In this document: piece by piece, positions 32,645 through 44,689 of the stretch | Numbering within the stretch: the first letter of the stretch is position 1 | Layout: the number at the start of each line of letters is the position of its first letter | Assembly: GCF_042477335.2 (NCBI RefSeq) | Contig: NC_091255.1 | Span: 49,454,501-49,518,500, forward strand | Direction of reading: 5' to 3' | From: Ovis canadensis | Taxonomy: Eukaryota > Chordata > Mammalia > Artiodactyla > Bovidae | Length of the DNA: 64,000 nt | Position numbers and translations under genes: made by a program | Notes under the pieces: model-generated | Told to the model about the DNA's origin: nothing | The model's database searches: none | What the model saw: the letters and a program-made list of their open reading frames with translations, nothing else

Positions 32645-35030
32645 GCTCCAAAACGAGGGGTGTGGAAGGGAGACAGAAAGGGGGGGTTAGAGAGAGACGT
32701 TGAGAGAGAATAATCTTTTCCTAATGTCTAATTTTGGAAGGAGGGGTTGTAAATAGGTTTGAGGGAAACTTGTCTATAAAGATCAACATGTTCTGAACCA
32801 AGTAGTTGGAAAAGCATGAAATGACCTTTTGAGAACTAGCTTCTGAAAGTAGAAAAATTAGTGTGTAAATGAGTCAGATCATTTGTTCTTCAGCAAGTAT
32901 TTGCTGAATGCTTACTTGGTGATCAGACTCTGCTCTCAAGGAGCTTATGGTCTAGCAGAGGAAATACATGGATTTTAATAGTAATGTCAGTGGATAAGAA
33001 AGATGAGGAAATGTGCATGTGACAGCGGAACACTTGGACCCAAGAGACCTTAAAGGTAAAGAACTGGATGAGTTTGGACAGTCTGCAGGCTCCAAAGTCC
33101 AGGTTTCAGATTAATTACAGACTTGGGTTGTCAGCATGGAATAAGATAATAAATCCTCAGATAATCCTACTTGGTTATCAGTGAGTCAGGGGGAAGCAAT
33201 CTCATTGTGAGGAACCCTGTTTAACTTGATATAGAGAAACGAAGGTAGCAAGCCACCATTATCACAACAAGATTCAGCAGTGACAATAACCAATGCAGAT
33301 AGCATAGCTTTTTGCAGTTTTGCATTTTGTTCCTGGGATATGTTTCCTACCCTTCTAACCAGGGGCTTTACACCTTTCTGGAGACTTACTAGATGTCAGT
33401 GGAGACTTGTTTCATCAATATTTTTTTTTTCCAAGAATGATATGCTATTACTCAACTCTCCTGAGGCAAGTAATATTTTTGACACCTTGTGTTCCACAAT
33501 AGCCTCTTTGTTTGGTGTTTTCTACCTTTTTAAGCAATGAACAGGTAGAAAAAACCTGGAGCAATTTCTTAATGTGTTTGACACATATGTTGAGCGATAC
33601 TTAATAATTGCTACCCAGGGCAAAACATAACAGAATTTTATGACCTAGTCTTCTGCTGATAGAGTGGACTGACTGGTAGCTACACACAGTTTCTCAAAAT
33701 AAATGCATCTCTGTGAAATGAGCTGTCAAGAGGACTCCCGGTTTTGAAAGCCTAGAGTAATTAAGGAGCAATGCGTTACTTCTGGGGAACTGACATTAAT
33801 GTTGACACATGATATTTCTGGGCAATTTGATCTGTACCAATAATTCACTTTGTTTCCAATAATTCACTTTGTTTCCTACTGCAGGACTCATTCTGTTCCT
33901 AAGTCATTTGAGGCTTTATTAAAAATTTACCCAGGAGCTTTTTAAAAGCATTTATTGTGGTGCGTGTTCGGTTATCATTTATGTTTGTTGGACATAATCA
34001 GTATGACATTTGACTAGAGTTCAGTCAGATCTCTAACCCAGATCTTTTTCCACTCCTAGATTACACTGACCTAATGCCTTAATATTGTCAAAATGCAAAA
34101 CCGAAATCCTAGAAGCAATGACCAGCTAGTTGAAGAGTAAACATAAGAATCGATTATTCTGGCCTGCCACACATGTTAAAACCATGACCCTTAATCTGTT
34201 TTGTCACAGTGATTATGATCACTTTGTCTCCATCATTTTGCATCTTGGTATTCCAGGAATTTTATCCAAAATTTTTATGTGGAAACTTGAATGAACTATT
34301 ATTTTGGTAGAACTATCAGAAAAATGTTAAAAGACTGTCCTTTTTATAGTTCTGTCAAAGTGGATTTAACAAGTAGTTCGTACATTATTTCAAAGCTTTG
34401 ACGTTTTAAAATTTTACGGCAATATTTATAGACACAGGCCATAATCCTCAAAGGGAAACTGTCATCATTGAAATCTTCCTTTCTGGATAAACCAGCTTTT
34501 TTGATGAGGGAGGAATAAAGTCACTAGAAAAAAATGACTTCAAAACTGAAACTAACTCAAAAATATAAAGCCTGTTTTTCAAAAACCTTTCCAATACAAG
34601 TGACTTTGCCATAAAACAATTGATTGGTGATTGATTTTGAATTATTCTTCCATTTTTTCCTTATAAGCCTATTTGTCCAACGTATCACCCTGATATGATT
34701 CATATTAATAACTGAAATGCAGTATATGTACATATACACATATTTCTATAATCCATATATATACACACACATATGCATACACATGTTCACAACATTCTGG
34801 TGTAAAGGAAATGTCAGATTTACACGTTTCTTCGAGAAAAAACGATTGATGACATTTCCTATTTTCTTATTTACTGAGAAACATGTACATTTAAAAAACA
34901 GACTCAGAAAAAGAATGAAAGTATCTTTGCTTTGGTATGGCTAAGAAAAAGCACCATTCAAAACCATCCAAGATCACTTTTGCCTCTTTGCTGCACAGAC
35001 CATCCTGAACATGCTGCCAGTATTATAGAT
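32645..35030. other. Intergenic, mostly unique
   Basis: No gene. Contains a perfect 19-bp tandem duplication (33837-33855 and 33856-33874) and a TA/CA-rich stretch near 34727-34785. Confidence 0.5.
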
Positions 35031-35039
35031 ACCAAGAGT

Positions 35040-35262
35040 TGAAAGCACAGAATTCGGAGGTCTGGATTTGAATCCTGTCTCTGCTTCTTGTTTGCCATGT
35101 GAAGTGAGCAAGGTTCTTAACCTCTCTGAGCCTCACTTTCTTCACAGGAAGTTGGAGGGTGGGGATGACACACAGCACAGTATTGTCATGAGGCTTAAAT
35201 GAGATGACCTTTTCCAAGTGCTCAGCCCAACACCTGACATGTGGGAGGCACTCAGTGAATTG
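35040..35262 (+). mobile_element. MIR SINE
   Basis: Sense MIR: 'ggatttgaatcctgtctctg', 'cttaacctctctgagcctca', 'ggaggcactcagtgaattg'. Confidence 0.75.
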
Positions 35263-35627
35263 TAGCGATCATAGAAGAAGTGCAATAATTATAAGCTTGG
35301 TGATGGTGACATGGAAAGGGCCACTAAGGCTTGCCAGTCAATAAATACTAGACTAATAGCATTGTGAAACTGATGTTGATTGATGTAGCTAATACTCGAT
35401 AAGCTGAAGGACAGCCGTCTGGATGAAAATGTAATTGAGGAAGTATGTGCTATCTTTGGAATCTACACAGTAACCCAGAAGTACAAGGTCATAAGTAGGG
35501 AGAGCTGTGAATGATTTACTAATACACTGAGCATCAATACATCAGATATTCATAGGTTACTTAGATAATAGGTTCTGTGCTGTGCTCTCAGTATAGATAA
35601 GGTCCTGTCCTTACGTATTCTCCATTC

Positions 35628-35629
<2 letters not shown>

Positions 35630-35683
<54 letters not shown>
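35630..35683 (+). repeat. (GT)27 microsatellite
   Basis: 54 bp of uninterrupted GT. Confidence 0.98.
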
Positions 35684-35685
<2 letters not shown>

Positions 35686-35939
35686 TGGTGTGGAGGGAAC
35701 CAGAGAAGCAAGCTTCTTGTGGTGAGACCTTGAGAGATGAACTCAGCTATCAAGTTATTCCCTCCCTGTGGTTTCCAGGGCTGGCCTCATGTTCTCATCC
35801 CAAGTATAGTTTATAACCAAATGCAGAGGATGGATAAATGAAGTTCCAGCTAAGCTCCCAGAATGATGCTGTCCGATAGTGAGCCACATAAGTCATTAAA
35901 AATTTTCTAGGAGTCACATTTAAAAATGTGAAAAAAGGT

Positions 35940-36040
35940 GACTTCCCTGGTGGTCTAGTGGCTGAGACTCTGTGCTCCATGTGGGACATGAATTTGATTC
36001 CTAGTAACATGCCGCATTGCAGCAACCAAAAAAAAAAAAA
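35940..36040 (+). mobile_element. CHR-type SINE
   Basis: Starts 'gacttccctggtggtctagt', ends in an A-run. Confidence 0.75.
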
Positions 36041-36261
36041 GTGTTAAAAAAACCCCAGGTGAAAGTCTTTTTGTTATATATTATACTTAAGCCAATATAT
36101 CTAAAACAGGCAATCAATATAAAAGTCTTAATGAGATATTGTACCTTTTTTGTGGGGGCTGTCTTTAAAATATGGTATATACCTCACACAGTACGTCTCT
36201 GTTTAGATGAGTCACAGGCCTGTGAGGTTAGTGGCTACCTTAGCCGATGGGATGATTCTAG

Positions 36262-36618
36262 AGCTGCCTTATTCAGAGTGTGGTCCTCAGTCTCATGCCA
36301 TGGTGCCCCCCGATCTCTTGAAGAAAAGTGAAAGTGTTAGTTGCTCAGTCATGCCTGACTCTTTGTGACCCCTGGAAACTGCCAGGCTCCTCTGTCCATG
36401 GGATTCTCCAGGCAAGAATACTGGAGTGGGTTGCCATTCCCTTCTCCAGCTGATCTTCCTGACCCAGGGACTGAACCCGAGTCTCTCACACTGCAGGCAG
36501 ATTCTTTACCGTCTGAGCCACCAGGGAAGCCTCTGGGTCCCCTAACCACCTCCTTAATTCAGGATCTGCATTTTAACAAGGTCTTTGTGAACCAATGAAG
36601 TTTGAGATGTGCTGCCTG
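36262..36618 (+). mobile_element. MER5A-like DNA transposon remnant, split by Bov-tA
   Basis: Left part 'cagagtgtggtcctcagtct' and right part 'ggatctgcattttaacaagg' fit MER5A; the gap is filled by the SINE at 36326-36532. Confidence 0.6.
36326..36532 (-). mobile_element. Bov-tA SINE
   Basis: Antisense Bov-tA from 'gtgaaagtgttagttgctca' to 'gagccaccagggaagcc'. Confidence 0.92.
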
Positions 36619-36751
36619 ATGACTTGAAAAGTTTGTTGCTGGAGATTACACATCTCCTCTAATTACCCATCATAGATTAGGTAAATTAGCTTATCATAAT
36701 CAACCAAAGGTAGGGTTCAGTGTAACTCTGAATCAGTGGCATCCAGTTAGG

Positions 36752-36950
36752 GCTTGCCCGGTGGCTCAGATGGTAAAGAATTTTCATGCAATCCGAGAGG
36801 CCTAGGTTCAATCCCTGGGTCGGGATGGTCCCCGGAGAAGGGAATGGCAACCCACTCGGGTATTCTTGCTTGGAGAATTCCAAGGACAGAGGAGCTTGGC
36901 AGTTTCCACGGGGTCATAAACAGTCAGACACAACCGAGAAACTTTCACTA
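36752..36950 (+). mobile_element. Bov-tA SINE
   Basis: 'ggtggctcagatggtaaaga' head, body, and diverged tail 'acacaaccgagaaacttt'. Confidence 0.88.
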
Positions 36951-36954
36951 TGTT

Positions 36955-38120
36955 ATATTTCAGCAAAGATGGAAGGAAAGGGAGGCCAAAGATAAGACAA
37001 GAATAATTTTTTATTCAATGATATAATGAATGACAGCACTGTTCTCTGCAAACTTCTTCTTTTCTGGTACTTTTTGAGAGGGGGAAAGAAGGGAGGAGGG
37101 TGAGGGAGTCTTGAACTGAGTTTCTCAGTTCAAGAGTTTTTCGTTATGTCAGAGTCTCTTCAGAGACAGATGGCCTTAGAAGGGCCTGGTGCTTGTTTTA
37201 ATGCTCGGCTGTTCCAGTGTTGAAATTCTTAATAATTTTGAACCACCGCCCCACATTTTCATTTTGCACTGGGCCCTGAAAACTATGTAGCATGCAATAC
37301 CCACAGCAGTAAAAAGGGCAAGTGGATGAGGTAGGTTTTGGGAGGAGCTAATGTTCCCTTTCACTTTCCCATCACCCCAGTCTCTTTATAACCTAAGAAA
37401 TAAAAAAGCGATATCCCAGGACTTAAGGGGATTTGGATTCAATAGTGCATTAGATAATGGTGTTCTAAAGTTGGATGTCAGTGAAGGACTAAGTGCTGTA
37501 AACATGTAACAGGACACCATTCACCATGGAACAAAGAGTAAATTTCTGAATCAACGTGTATAAGCAACCCCACCCTCCCAGCCATCCCCACCAGGGTTAC
37601 TATCATCTACACTGTTTGCACAGAGCTTGGGTACACCTGGGGAGCGCCAGTGAGTCAGCTGGGCCTATTCATATGGGAAGTTTTATATGGATGAGGGTTA
37701 AATATTAACTTGCTTTGGTTTTGTCAAAAATCTTCACAAAAGACAAAAGTGTATTGGTAACTCTAGTGCTCAGACCCAAAATCAAGTGCTTTGAACCAAC
37801 TCAAAATTTTGGGCTCTACATTATTTAGTTTTATACTCGTCTGCTTGGTACAGTGTGTGATGCCTTAACCTCAGTTTGCTTCCTGCTCTAACACATTGGT
37901 TTTTTCCTGGGCACTGGCTGGAAATGCAGCTTTGGGGCTGTACCTCAGACCTATTGAATAATAACCTGCCTTTTCAAAAGAGCCTCAGGTAATTTGCATG
38001 CATATGAAAATTTGAGAGGGGCTGCAGTCATGTACTCAAAGCTGGCTAGCTTGGTTGGGATTGGGGGCAGGATATCTAAACTTTCACAGGTTCGTCAACT
38101 CAGCGCCTGAGTCCTCTTGG
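36955..38120. other. Intergenic, nothing recognised
   Basis: Unique sequence without exon-like features. Confidence 0.45.
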
Positions 38121-38124
38121 AGGG

Positions 38125-38285
38125 TGATGGGGAAGCAGTGTTCTCAAAATGTGGTCCCCAGATGGGCAGCATCAGCATCACCTGGAAACTTGTTACAAAT
38201 AGAGATTCTGAGACCCTACCTGATCCTCTGAGTTAGAGACCCTGGGGCCGGGGTCTTAATCCTTTAGGTGATTCTTTTAGGATGA
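38125..38285 (+). mobile_element. MER5A DNA transposon remnant
   Basis: 'ttctcaaaatgtggtcccca' and 'agcatcagcatcacctggaa' are the MER5A left end (hAT-Charlie family, shared by placental mammals). Confidence 0.75.
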
Positions 38286-38734
38286 CTGCTAGAAAGTTAT
38301 GGTAGTAGTGACATAGGAAGATGTTTCAGTTGGTTGTACATTTCAAATTCGAATGCTTTTATTTTGTTAAGCCGAGCCTAATGTTGAATCAGACATTTCA
38401 TAAAAGCAAAAATTTTAACTTTGAAAGAAGCTGTGATGCTTTAATTCCATTAGTTAAATTTATTTTGTATTTTTGAGGGAGATTTGAACAAGATACAGAA
38501 TAATGGTTGAAAAATAAATTGAATGAAATGACCTGGGATGAGTTAGTCCAGAGAAGTGAATGGGTAGAGGAATAGCAGTCGAGCCCCACTTTATTTCTGC
38601 AAACAGTGAGTGTCTTGTCCTAAGGGCTCCCCTGGAACAGGAAAAAGTCATTTCTCTCTTGCCTCAAAGCTGCGAGCAGGCTGTGTGTCCTTCGTTCAGA
38701 ATCCCTTGAGACTCTTTTACAATAATAGGTCTGA

Positions 38735-38990
38735 TGCTGTGATAGACAGTGGGGCTCAGAGATGACCAAGACACTCCACGATGCCGAGGAGGCTGCAGAC
38801 TAGTTGGAAAAGCTAATTAATAAGTCAGTAGTTATAAATCAGTGTAAGTGTCAATGAAACGTTTTGGGATATAGAAGAGAGATTCCCAAGTAAAACTGGC
38901 TGGAAAGGAATCACTGGATATTTCCTGGTGGTGGTCACATGCCAGTGCAGTGCCCAGCCAGACAGGAAACTGGAGAGGACATGGGGAGGC
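38735..38990 (-). mobile_element. Possible L2 remnant
   Basis: 'gggctcagagatgaccaaga' and 'gaggctgcagactagttgga' resemble antisense L2, strongly diverged. Confidence 0.35.
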
Positions 38991-39133
38991 CCAGTCCTGA
39001 AAATACAGTAATGAATGAGCCATGGGAAAATCACATGGTAGACATATGAGAAAGAATTCATTTATTCAGCAGCCAAAATAGACACAAATTTCTGTTTATG
39101 GAGCTTCTTTCTAACTAGAATTATATCTAGAGG

Positions 39134-39165
39134 GATTGCTACAATTGATTGTAGCAATCAATTGT
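39134..39165. repeat. Two overlapping perfect inverted repeats
   Basis: Arms GATTGCTACAAT / ATTGTAGCAATC (39134-39145, 39148-39159) overlap a second pair ACAATTGATT / AATCAATTGT (39141-39150, 39156-39165). Confidence 0.95.
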
Positions 39166-39484
39166 ATTGATACATGCAATTATATTGTTATATCTAGATA
39201 AAAACATAAAAGTAAATTATAAGATAATGGTATATAATTCTGCTAGGAAGGTAGAGAAGTGGGGACTGCAGGTGTCTGGTGATATAAGAACACTGTGTCA
39301 TCTTCCACAATAGGAATTTGAGTCTTTAATGTCTAAAGTTGCATAATCAAGAAATAGCAGTATAAGCATATTCCTTAGAAATACGCAGGTTAATACCAGA
39401 AATGGTTAAACAATTTTGGAGAGGAAGATTCAGGAATGGGGAGACCAAGGACTGCTATTGTTTAGCATAAGCCTTGTAGCATAT

Positions 39485-39960
39485 TTAGTTCCATTCATTC
39501 ACTTGTTCATAAAATTTATAAGTACTTTAAGTGTGTGTCAGGCTGTATTGTAGGTACTGAGAATACAGTAGTGAAAAAACATCAAAATTTCTGCTCTTAT
39601 GGAATTTAAACTCAGAGGAGGGAGCCAGAGGTGAAGAGAGCATGTTAGAGGGTGATCCATGCTATGAAGACAAATGAAGGGGTCTGGGCTGGGGCTGTTG
39701 GTGGGGGGGTGCATTTGTAAACAGAGCAGTTAAGACTGGTTTCCCTGGGAGTGATATCTGAATGGGGTGAGGGACCTTCAGGTGCAAAGGTCTGGAGGTA
39801 TGAGGGGGTGTGGTAGTGGGTGGCCTGGCCCAGAGCTGGTGCTGAAGAATGGAAGGGAGGGTGGTAGGAAAGGAGGTCAGAAGTAAATGCCGATGTAGGG
39901 CGGATGGCTCTGTCTTACAAAGACTCTGGCTTTTACTCTGTGTAATATGAGAAGTCATTG
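39485..39960 (-). mobile_element. L2 LINE remnant
   Basis: Antisense L2: 'ggtgcaaaggtctggaggta', 'ggaaaggaggtcagaagtaa', 'tctggcttttactctgtgta' in the order expected. Confidence 0.6.
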
Positions 39961-39964
39961 AACT

Positions 39965-41755
39965 ATGTCTGTAGAGTGATTCCCTGTAATGTTAAAAAGA
40001 GATTTATAGATCATACATTATAAATACTGATTTTAAGTTAACAGAATAGACAACATACCACTTTTTCAAGTGTGTATATATATTTTTATAATCATTATTT
40101 GAGTGGGAAAAAGTAGTATCAGTGATAATATGCACACAGATACACACAGCTTTGAATGTAAAGAACTTAAAAGCTAAAGAATAAGCTAATAATGATTCGG
40201 AGTGAGACCCCTAACATCTCCCAAATGGGATAAGAATCTTAGGACTCTGGAAACCCAGGCAGAATCTAATCAATGAGAGTTTCTTTTCATTCATGCATCC
40301 ACCCAGTCCATCCATTCTTCCATCTCCCCCTCTGATCACTAGAAATTATGAGAGCTTAGTGTCATCCAGGTACAAATATGATTAAACCTGTTCTCTCCTC
40401 GAGGACTCACAGTCCAAGCAGAGAGGCTGGCTTAGGGCTTGCAGGTGGATGTACAGAGAAGCACCTGGTGAAAGTGGAAAATAGGTTGGGACTGGAACAG
40501 ATGACAGAATATTGCCCAACAGATGCCATCTGGCAGATGGTATTCTCATCACAGCAGAGTGTTGCTTAGTACTGAAGCAGCTTTCACATTCCTTAAAAAA
40601 AGTGCCGTTCAAGCCTATTCATAGCCTTTGCTTTTATTCCATGATCACTAAACAATTTCCTGGTATATAATTTAGTTGGCACATTCATCATGAGACAAAG
40701 CTGCCGTGGATAATGGAAAGGCACCAATACCACTTCCACTGTAAGTGAATAGGAAACATGACTGAACCAAACTTGGATCCGTTTGCCCATAGGCAGCAAA
40801 GCCAGTCTATGGGCAGTGGGTTGTGGTGAAGGAAAGTGACCCTAATTCCCTGATGGTTTTTAGGAAAAGGTTTTCCAAAGACAGAGTGAGGGAGAGGGCT
40901 GTGGGGTAAATGATCAGCTTGTCATTTTTCTGACTGGTTGGTGGTGGTTTCTGACTGGGAATCAAAATCATCAATCTTCTGGTTGCAACCTGTCTGGGGT
41001 CTATTGTTTGTGGTCAATATGCTGTTAATTTCTTCCACTCAGTGGGGGTTTCATATCCACAAAATAGTGTAAGTATCTGGCTCAGAATATGGCTCTATAT
41101 TAGGAGGAACTAAAAGTCCTAGACTTTGGTGGTTAAATACTGTTTTGTCTCGCGTGATTGTTTTCCTTTGTTCCTGTGTTTTTTCGCTCTCTGTAACTCA
41201 GGTAAGGCTGAGGAGGCTAAAGTTTTTCTACAAACAAGAAACAGACATAGGGGAGTCTGTCCCAGGTAGGCCCCATAGGGTCCTGCTGGGTTACAGGATC
41301 TCTTGGTAATGGGATTTATATGAGTTCATCCCCTTAGCACCTATCAACGCTGAGCAAACGGATAAAGTCAAATATCTGAACCGTGAAGTTTGAGGACTGG
41401 ACCTTTGCCTACAAATGTGTGTTGAATGATTAAGCCTATAAAGTGCAGTGACTTTGGAAAGCTCATTCGGAAATATTCTGTCCTTATCTGCTGTAAATAA
41501 TACCTACAGCCACAGTGTGTAACACTGACAGCCACATAAGGAAACACAGCACAGTAATAGCCTGTATTGTGCCCCACGAAATATATCTTAAGAAGGGGCT
41601 AAAACATCCCAAACTTCAGTATAGGGCTATGACGGTGTATAGGGCTTAGGTGGTCCGGATACACTGTTAACACAGTAAGTATACAATTGATGGTTAATAA
41701 ATGAATGAATGATTGAATGAGTATGAGGGAATCTAATTTATCTGGTTTAAAGAGG
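39965..41755. other. Intergenic; possible degraded LTR
   Basis: No gene. About 40820-41340 has an LTR-like feel ('ctattgtttgtggtcaatat', 'ggaactaaaagtcctagact') but I cannot name a family. Confidence 0.35.
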
Positions 41756-41759
41756 AAGA

Positions 41760-41945
41760 CGTTTCTCGGTATTTTTCTTTTTTAAAAATCTTGGGTGCAC
41801 TGGGTCTTCCCTGAAGCACTTGGGCTTCCCTTGTTGCGGTGCAAGGCTTCTTGCACAGGAGATTAGTTCTCTGATCACTGGCTGAACCTGCATCCCCTGC
41901 ATCGGCAGGCGGGTTTTTAACCGCTGGACTACCAGGGAAGTCCCT
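41760..41945 (-). mobile_element. CHR-type SINE
   Basis: Antisense, ends 'ggactaccagggaagtccc'. Confidence 0.8.
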
Positions 41946-41990
41946 CTTTATAGTTTTCTTAGAAATCCTTCCTGTGTCTCTGTGTGTGTG

Positions 41991-42271
41991 TTCGGAGAAG
42001 GCAATGGCACCCCACTCCAGTACTCTTGCCTGGAAAATCCCATGGACAGAGGAGCCTGGGAGGCTGCAGTCCATGGGGTCGCTGAGGGTCGGACACGACG
42101 GAGCGACTTCACTTTCACTTTTCACTTTCACGCATTGGAGAAGGAAATGGCAACCCACTCCAGTGTTCTTGCCTGGAGTCCCAGGGATGGGGGAGCCTGG
42201 TGGGCTGCCGTCTGTGGGGTCACACAGAGTCAGACACGACTGAAATGACTTAGCAGCAGCAGCAGCAGCAG
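41991..42271 (+). mobile_element. Bov-A2/BTALU SINE, with TSD
   Basis: Two Bov-A monomers and (AGC)n tail. Flanked by CTGTGTGTGTG at 41980-41990 and 42272-42282. Confidence 0.93.
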
Positions 42272-42282
42272 CTGTGTGTGTG

Positions 42283-42768
42283 CTGGTTGCTCAATTGTGT
42301 CTGACTCTTTGCGACCCCATAGACTGTAGCCCACCAGGCTATTCTGTCCATGGGATTCTCCAGGCAAGAATACTGGAGTGGGTTGCTATTTCCTTCTCCA
42401 GAGGGTCTTCCCAACCCAGGGATTGAACCAGCATCTCATGTCTCCTGCATTAGCAGTTCTTTACTGCTAACACCACCTGGGAATCCTGCTGCTGCAGCTG
42501 CTGCTGCTGCTAAGTCGCTTCAGTCATGTCTGTGCGACCCCATAGACGGCAGCCCATCAGGCTCCCCGTCCCTGGGATTCTCCAGGCAAGAACACTGGAG
42601 TGGGTTGCCATTTCCTTCTCCAATGCATGAAAGTGAAAAGTGAAAGTGAAGTCGCTCCGTCGTGTCTAACTCTTCATGTCTGCAGCCCACCAGGCTTCTC
42701 TGTCCATGGCATTTTCCAGGCAAGAGTACTGGAGTGGGATGCTATCACCTTCTCCAACCTGGGAAGCC
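42283..42768 (-). mobile_element. Bov-tA SINE split by a BTALU
   Basis: Antisense Bov-tA from 42283; its last 12 bp are duplicated on both sides of the SINE at 42487-42756. Confidence 0.88.
42487..42756 (-). mobile_element. Bov-A2/BTALU SINE inside Bov-tA, with TSD
   Basis: Flanked by ACCTGGGAATCC (42475-42486) and ACCTGGGAAGCC (42757-42768), one mismatch. Confidence 0.92.
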
Positions 42769-42779
42769 TACTGAAAGGT

Positions 42780-43545
42780 TGTTGTTGACCCACGTCGGGA
42801 TTCTTGGCCTCTGGAGGAGAAGAATTCAATCCAGGGCCAAAGATAAGGCTTGATCGCTCAGAGCTTTTGTGTAATCAAGTTTTATTAAATAATAAAGAAG
42901 ATAGAGAAAGCTTCAGACATAGGCATCAGAAGGGGGCAGAAAGAGTACCCCCCTGCTAGTCTTCAGCTGGATGTTATATAGTCATTAGCAGTCTGTTAAT
43001 GAAAGAAAGTAGTGTCTTAAAACTCAGAATGGCACCAGGCCCCTCATCCATAAGATGTATTTTGGGATAATCTTGGCACCAGAGGATTCATCTCGGGCCA
43101 TAAAACGACTTGAATCTTGTAGAAGGGCAGATTACCATACAAATAGTTTCATTTACCTAGATTAGGGGAACAATGTCTGAGTATAACATACTGGTTATAG
43201 TAGGTTCTGAGTAGGTTCTGAGGCTACTTGACAGACCGACTTGAAGACAGAGTTTGGGGTAATGCATAGCACATTAACATAGCTTAAGACAAATATTTCC
43301 ATAAGAAAAATGCATTGGTTAACTCGAGGTTTGAGAGTAGTTAACTTCAGGTGAGACCAGGTATCATTATGGCAACACAGTATTTTAAGAGAAACCTTCT
43401 TATAAATTTGTAAAGAGAAGGAAAAAAATATCGCTAGTTTGTTTCCTCCTGCCTCTAAAGAGAGATAAAAATGTCTCACACTTGCAGCCTATTTCCTCCA
43501 TTTGGAGACCCCTGGCCTTCCTGCCTGTTACCCTCTCACTACTAT
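42780..43545 (-). mobile_element. Ruminant ERV LTR, third family
   Basis: Antisense LTR: U5-like end at the left ('acccacgtcgggattcttgg'), 'gcgatcaagc'/AATAAAACTTG on the complement, GC-poor U3 to the right. No internal viral genes adjacent. Confidence 0.65.
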
Positions 43546-43549
43546 CTAT

Positions 43550-43965
43550 TAAAATGTATTTTGCTATGTTCTCTCTTCTACATAAGGAATTCGATTGCAT
43601 GTTTCTGTAGGTAAATGAACATAGAAGAATCATTTCATGTCAGCTTTGTTCTGGGAGAGAATACAAGACCTGGAGTCAAGAGATGGAAGGTCTTATCTCT
43701 GTGTTACTGCGGCCAAGTTTCTTTACCTTCCAGGAAATAATATCGCTGAAGAGAATATGAATCATCTGGACTCTAAAGTCGTAAGATTCCAGTTTAGGAC
43801 TTTGAAAGAAGTACTGCGTTTATTTACCTCTTGCTCCCTCTGCTGGATAACTGGCTTTTTGTTGTGTTCTTATAATGAACAGTGTAACTTACTGTAGGAT
43901 TTTCTTTTCTCTTTTTGTACTTAGAAATCTCCAAGCTTATATTGAATTATACCTAGACTCAAGAG
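43550..43965. other. Intergenic, nothing recognised
   Basis: Unique sequence. An open frame at 43637-43897 has no family signature. Confidence 0.4.
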
Positions 43966-44125
43966 AAATCCTTCGACCCAGTGGTCCCCATCCTTAAGCT
44001 GGACCTTGGAATCCCCTGGAGACTTGAGGCTGTAGGCCAAGGGTATCTTCCGGCTTTTACTGTATTCAGTGTCGTGTCCTGGAGGCTGGCACTGGCCACA
44101 GTTTCTTCAAATCTGACAACTCCGG

Positions 44126-44481
44126 GGACTGCCCCGGGGGTCCAGTGGTTAGGGGAACTTCCCTGGTGACTCAGTGGTAAAGAATCCACCTGCAATGCAG
44201 GAGACGCGGGTTCAATCCCTGGGTTGGGATGATCCCCCGGAGAAGAAAATGGCAACCCACTCCAAAATTCTTGCCTTGGAAATCCTATGGACAGAAGAAC
44301 AGTCTATGGAGTCACAAAGAGTCGGACACAACTTAGTGACTAAACAACCAGTGGTCAGGACTCTGAGTTTCCACTTCAGGGGCCCAGGGGTCCAATCCTT
44401 GGCGGCGGAACGAGGATCCTGCAAACTGTGCAGCAAGGCAACAAAACAAAACAAAACAAATCCAACAACGCAGAGGCCATG

Positions 44482-44484
<3 letters not shown>
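44126..44484 (+). mobile_element. CHR-type SINE split by Bov-tA
   Basis: 'gggactgccccgggggtcca' start, continuing after the insertion with 'aggactctgagtttccactt' and an (AAAAC)n tail. Confidence 0.8.
44154..44347 (+). mobile_element. Bov-tA SINE inside CHR SINE, with TSD
   Basis: Flanked by CCAGTGGTTAGG (44142-44153) and CCAGTGGTCAGG (44348-44359), one mismatch. Confidence 0.9.

Positions 44485-44485
<1 letters not shown>

Positions 44486-44526
<41 letters not shown>
44486..44526 (+). repeat. (TG)n microsatellite
   Basis: About 41 bp of uninterrupted TG after the CHR tail. Confidence 0.97.
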
Positions 44527-44528
<2 letters not shown>

Positions 44529-44689
44529 CCTGGGGCCATTGCCCAGTGGACACTAAAGGAAGTACTGGGTCAGCTCAGGATATGGGCTCTCTACTTTCTC
44601 CAACTTGGTCCTTCAAGTCTACCTGTTTAACAGGGAAGGGTTAATTTTAAATTTACACTGGATCTACTCCCAAGACTTTAACCCCATTT

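Noticed and set aside
33280-33540. 86-codon open frame
   Set aside because: No domain, no splice context and hydrophobic chance composition; AT-rich intergenic DNA.
39662-39958. 98-codon Pro/Thr/His-rich minus-strand frame
   Set aside because: Lies in a degraded antisense L2; low-complexity artefact.
43840-43860. Second CTCF-like motif (CCAGCAGAGGGAGC on the complement)
   Set aside because: Core C is replaced by A; too weak to report as a site.
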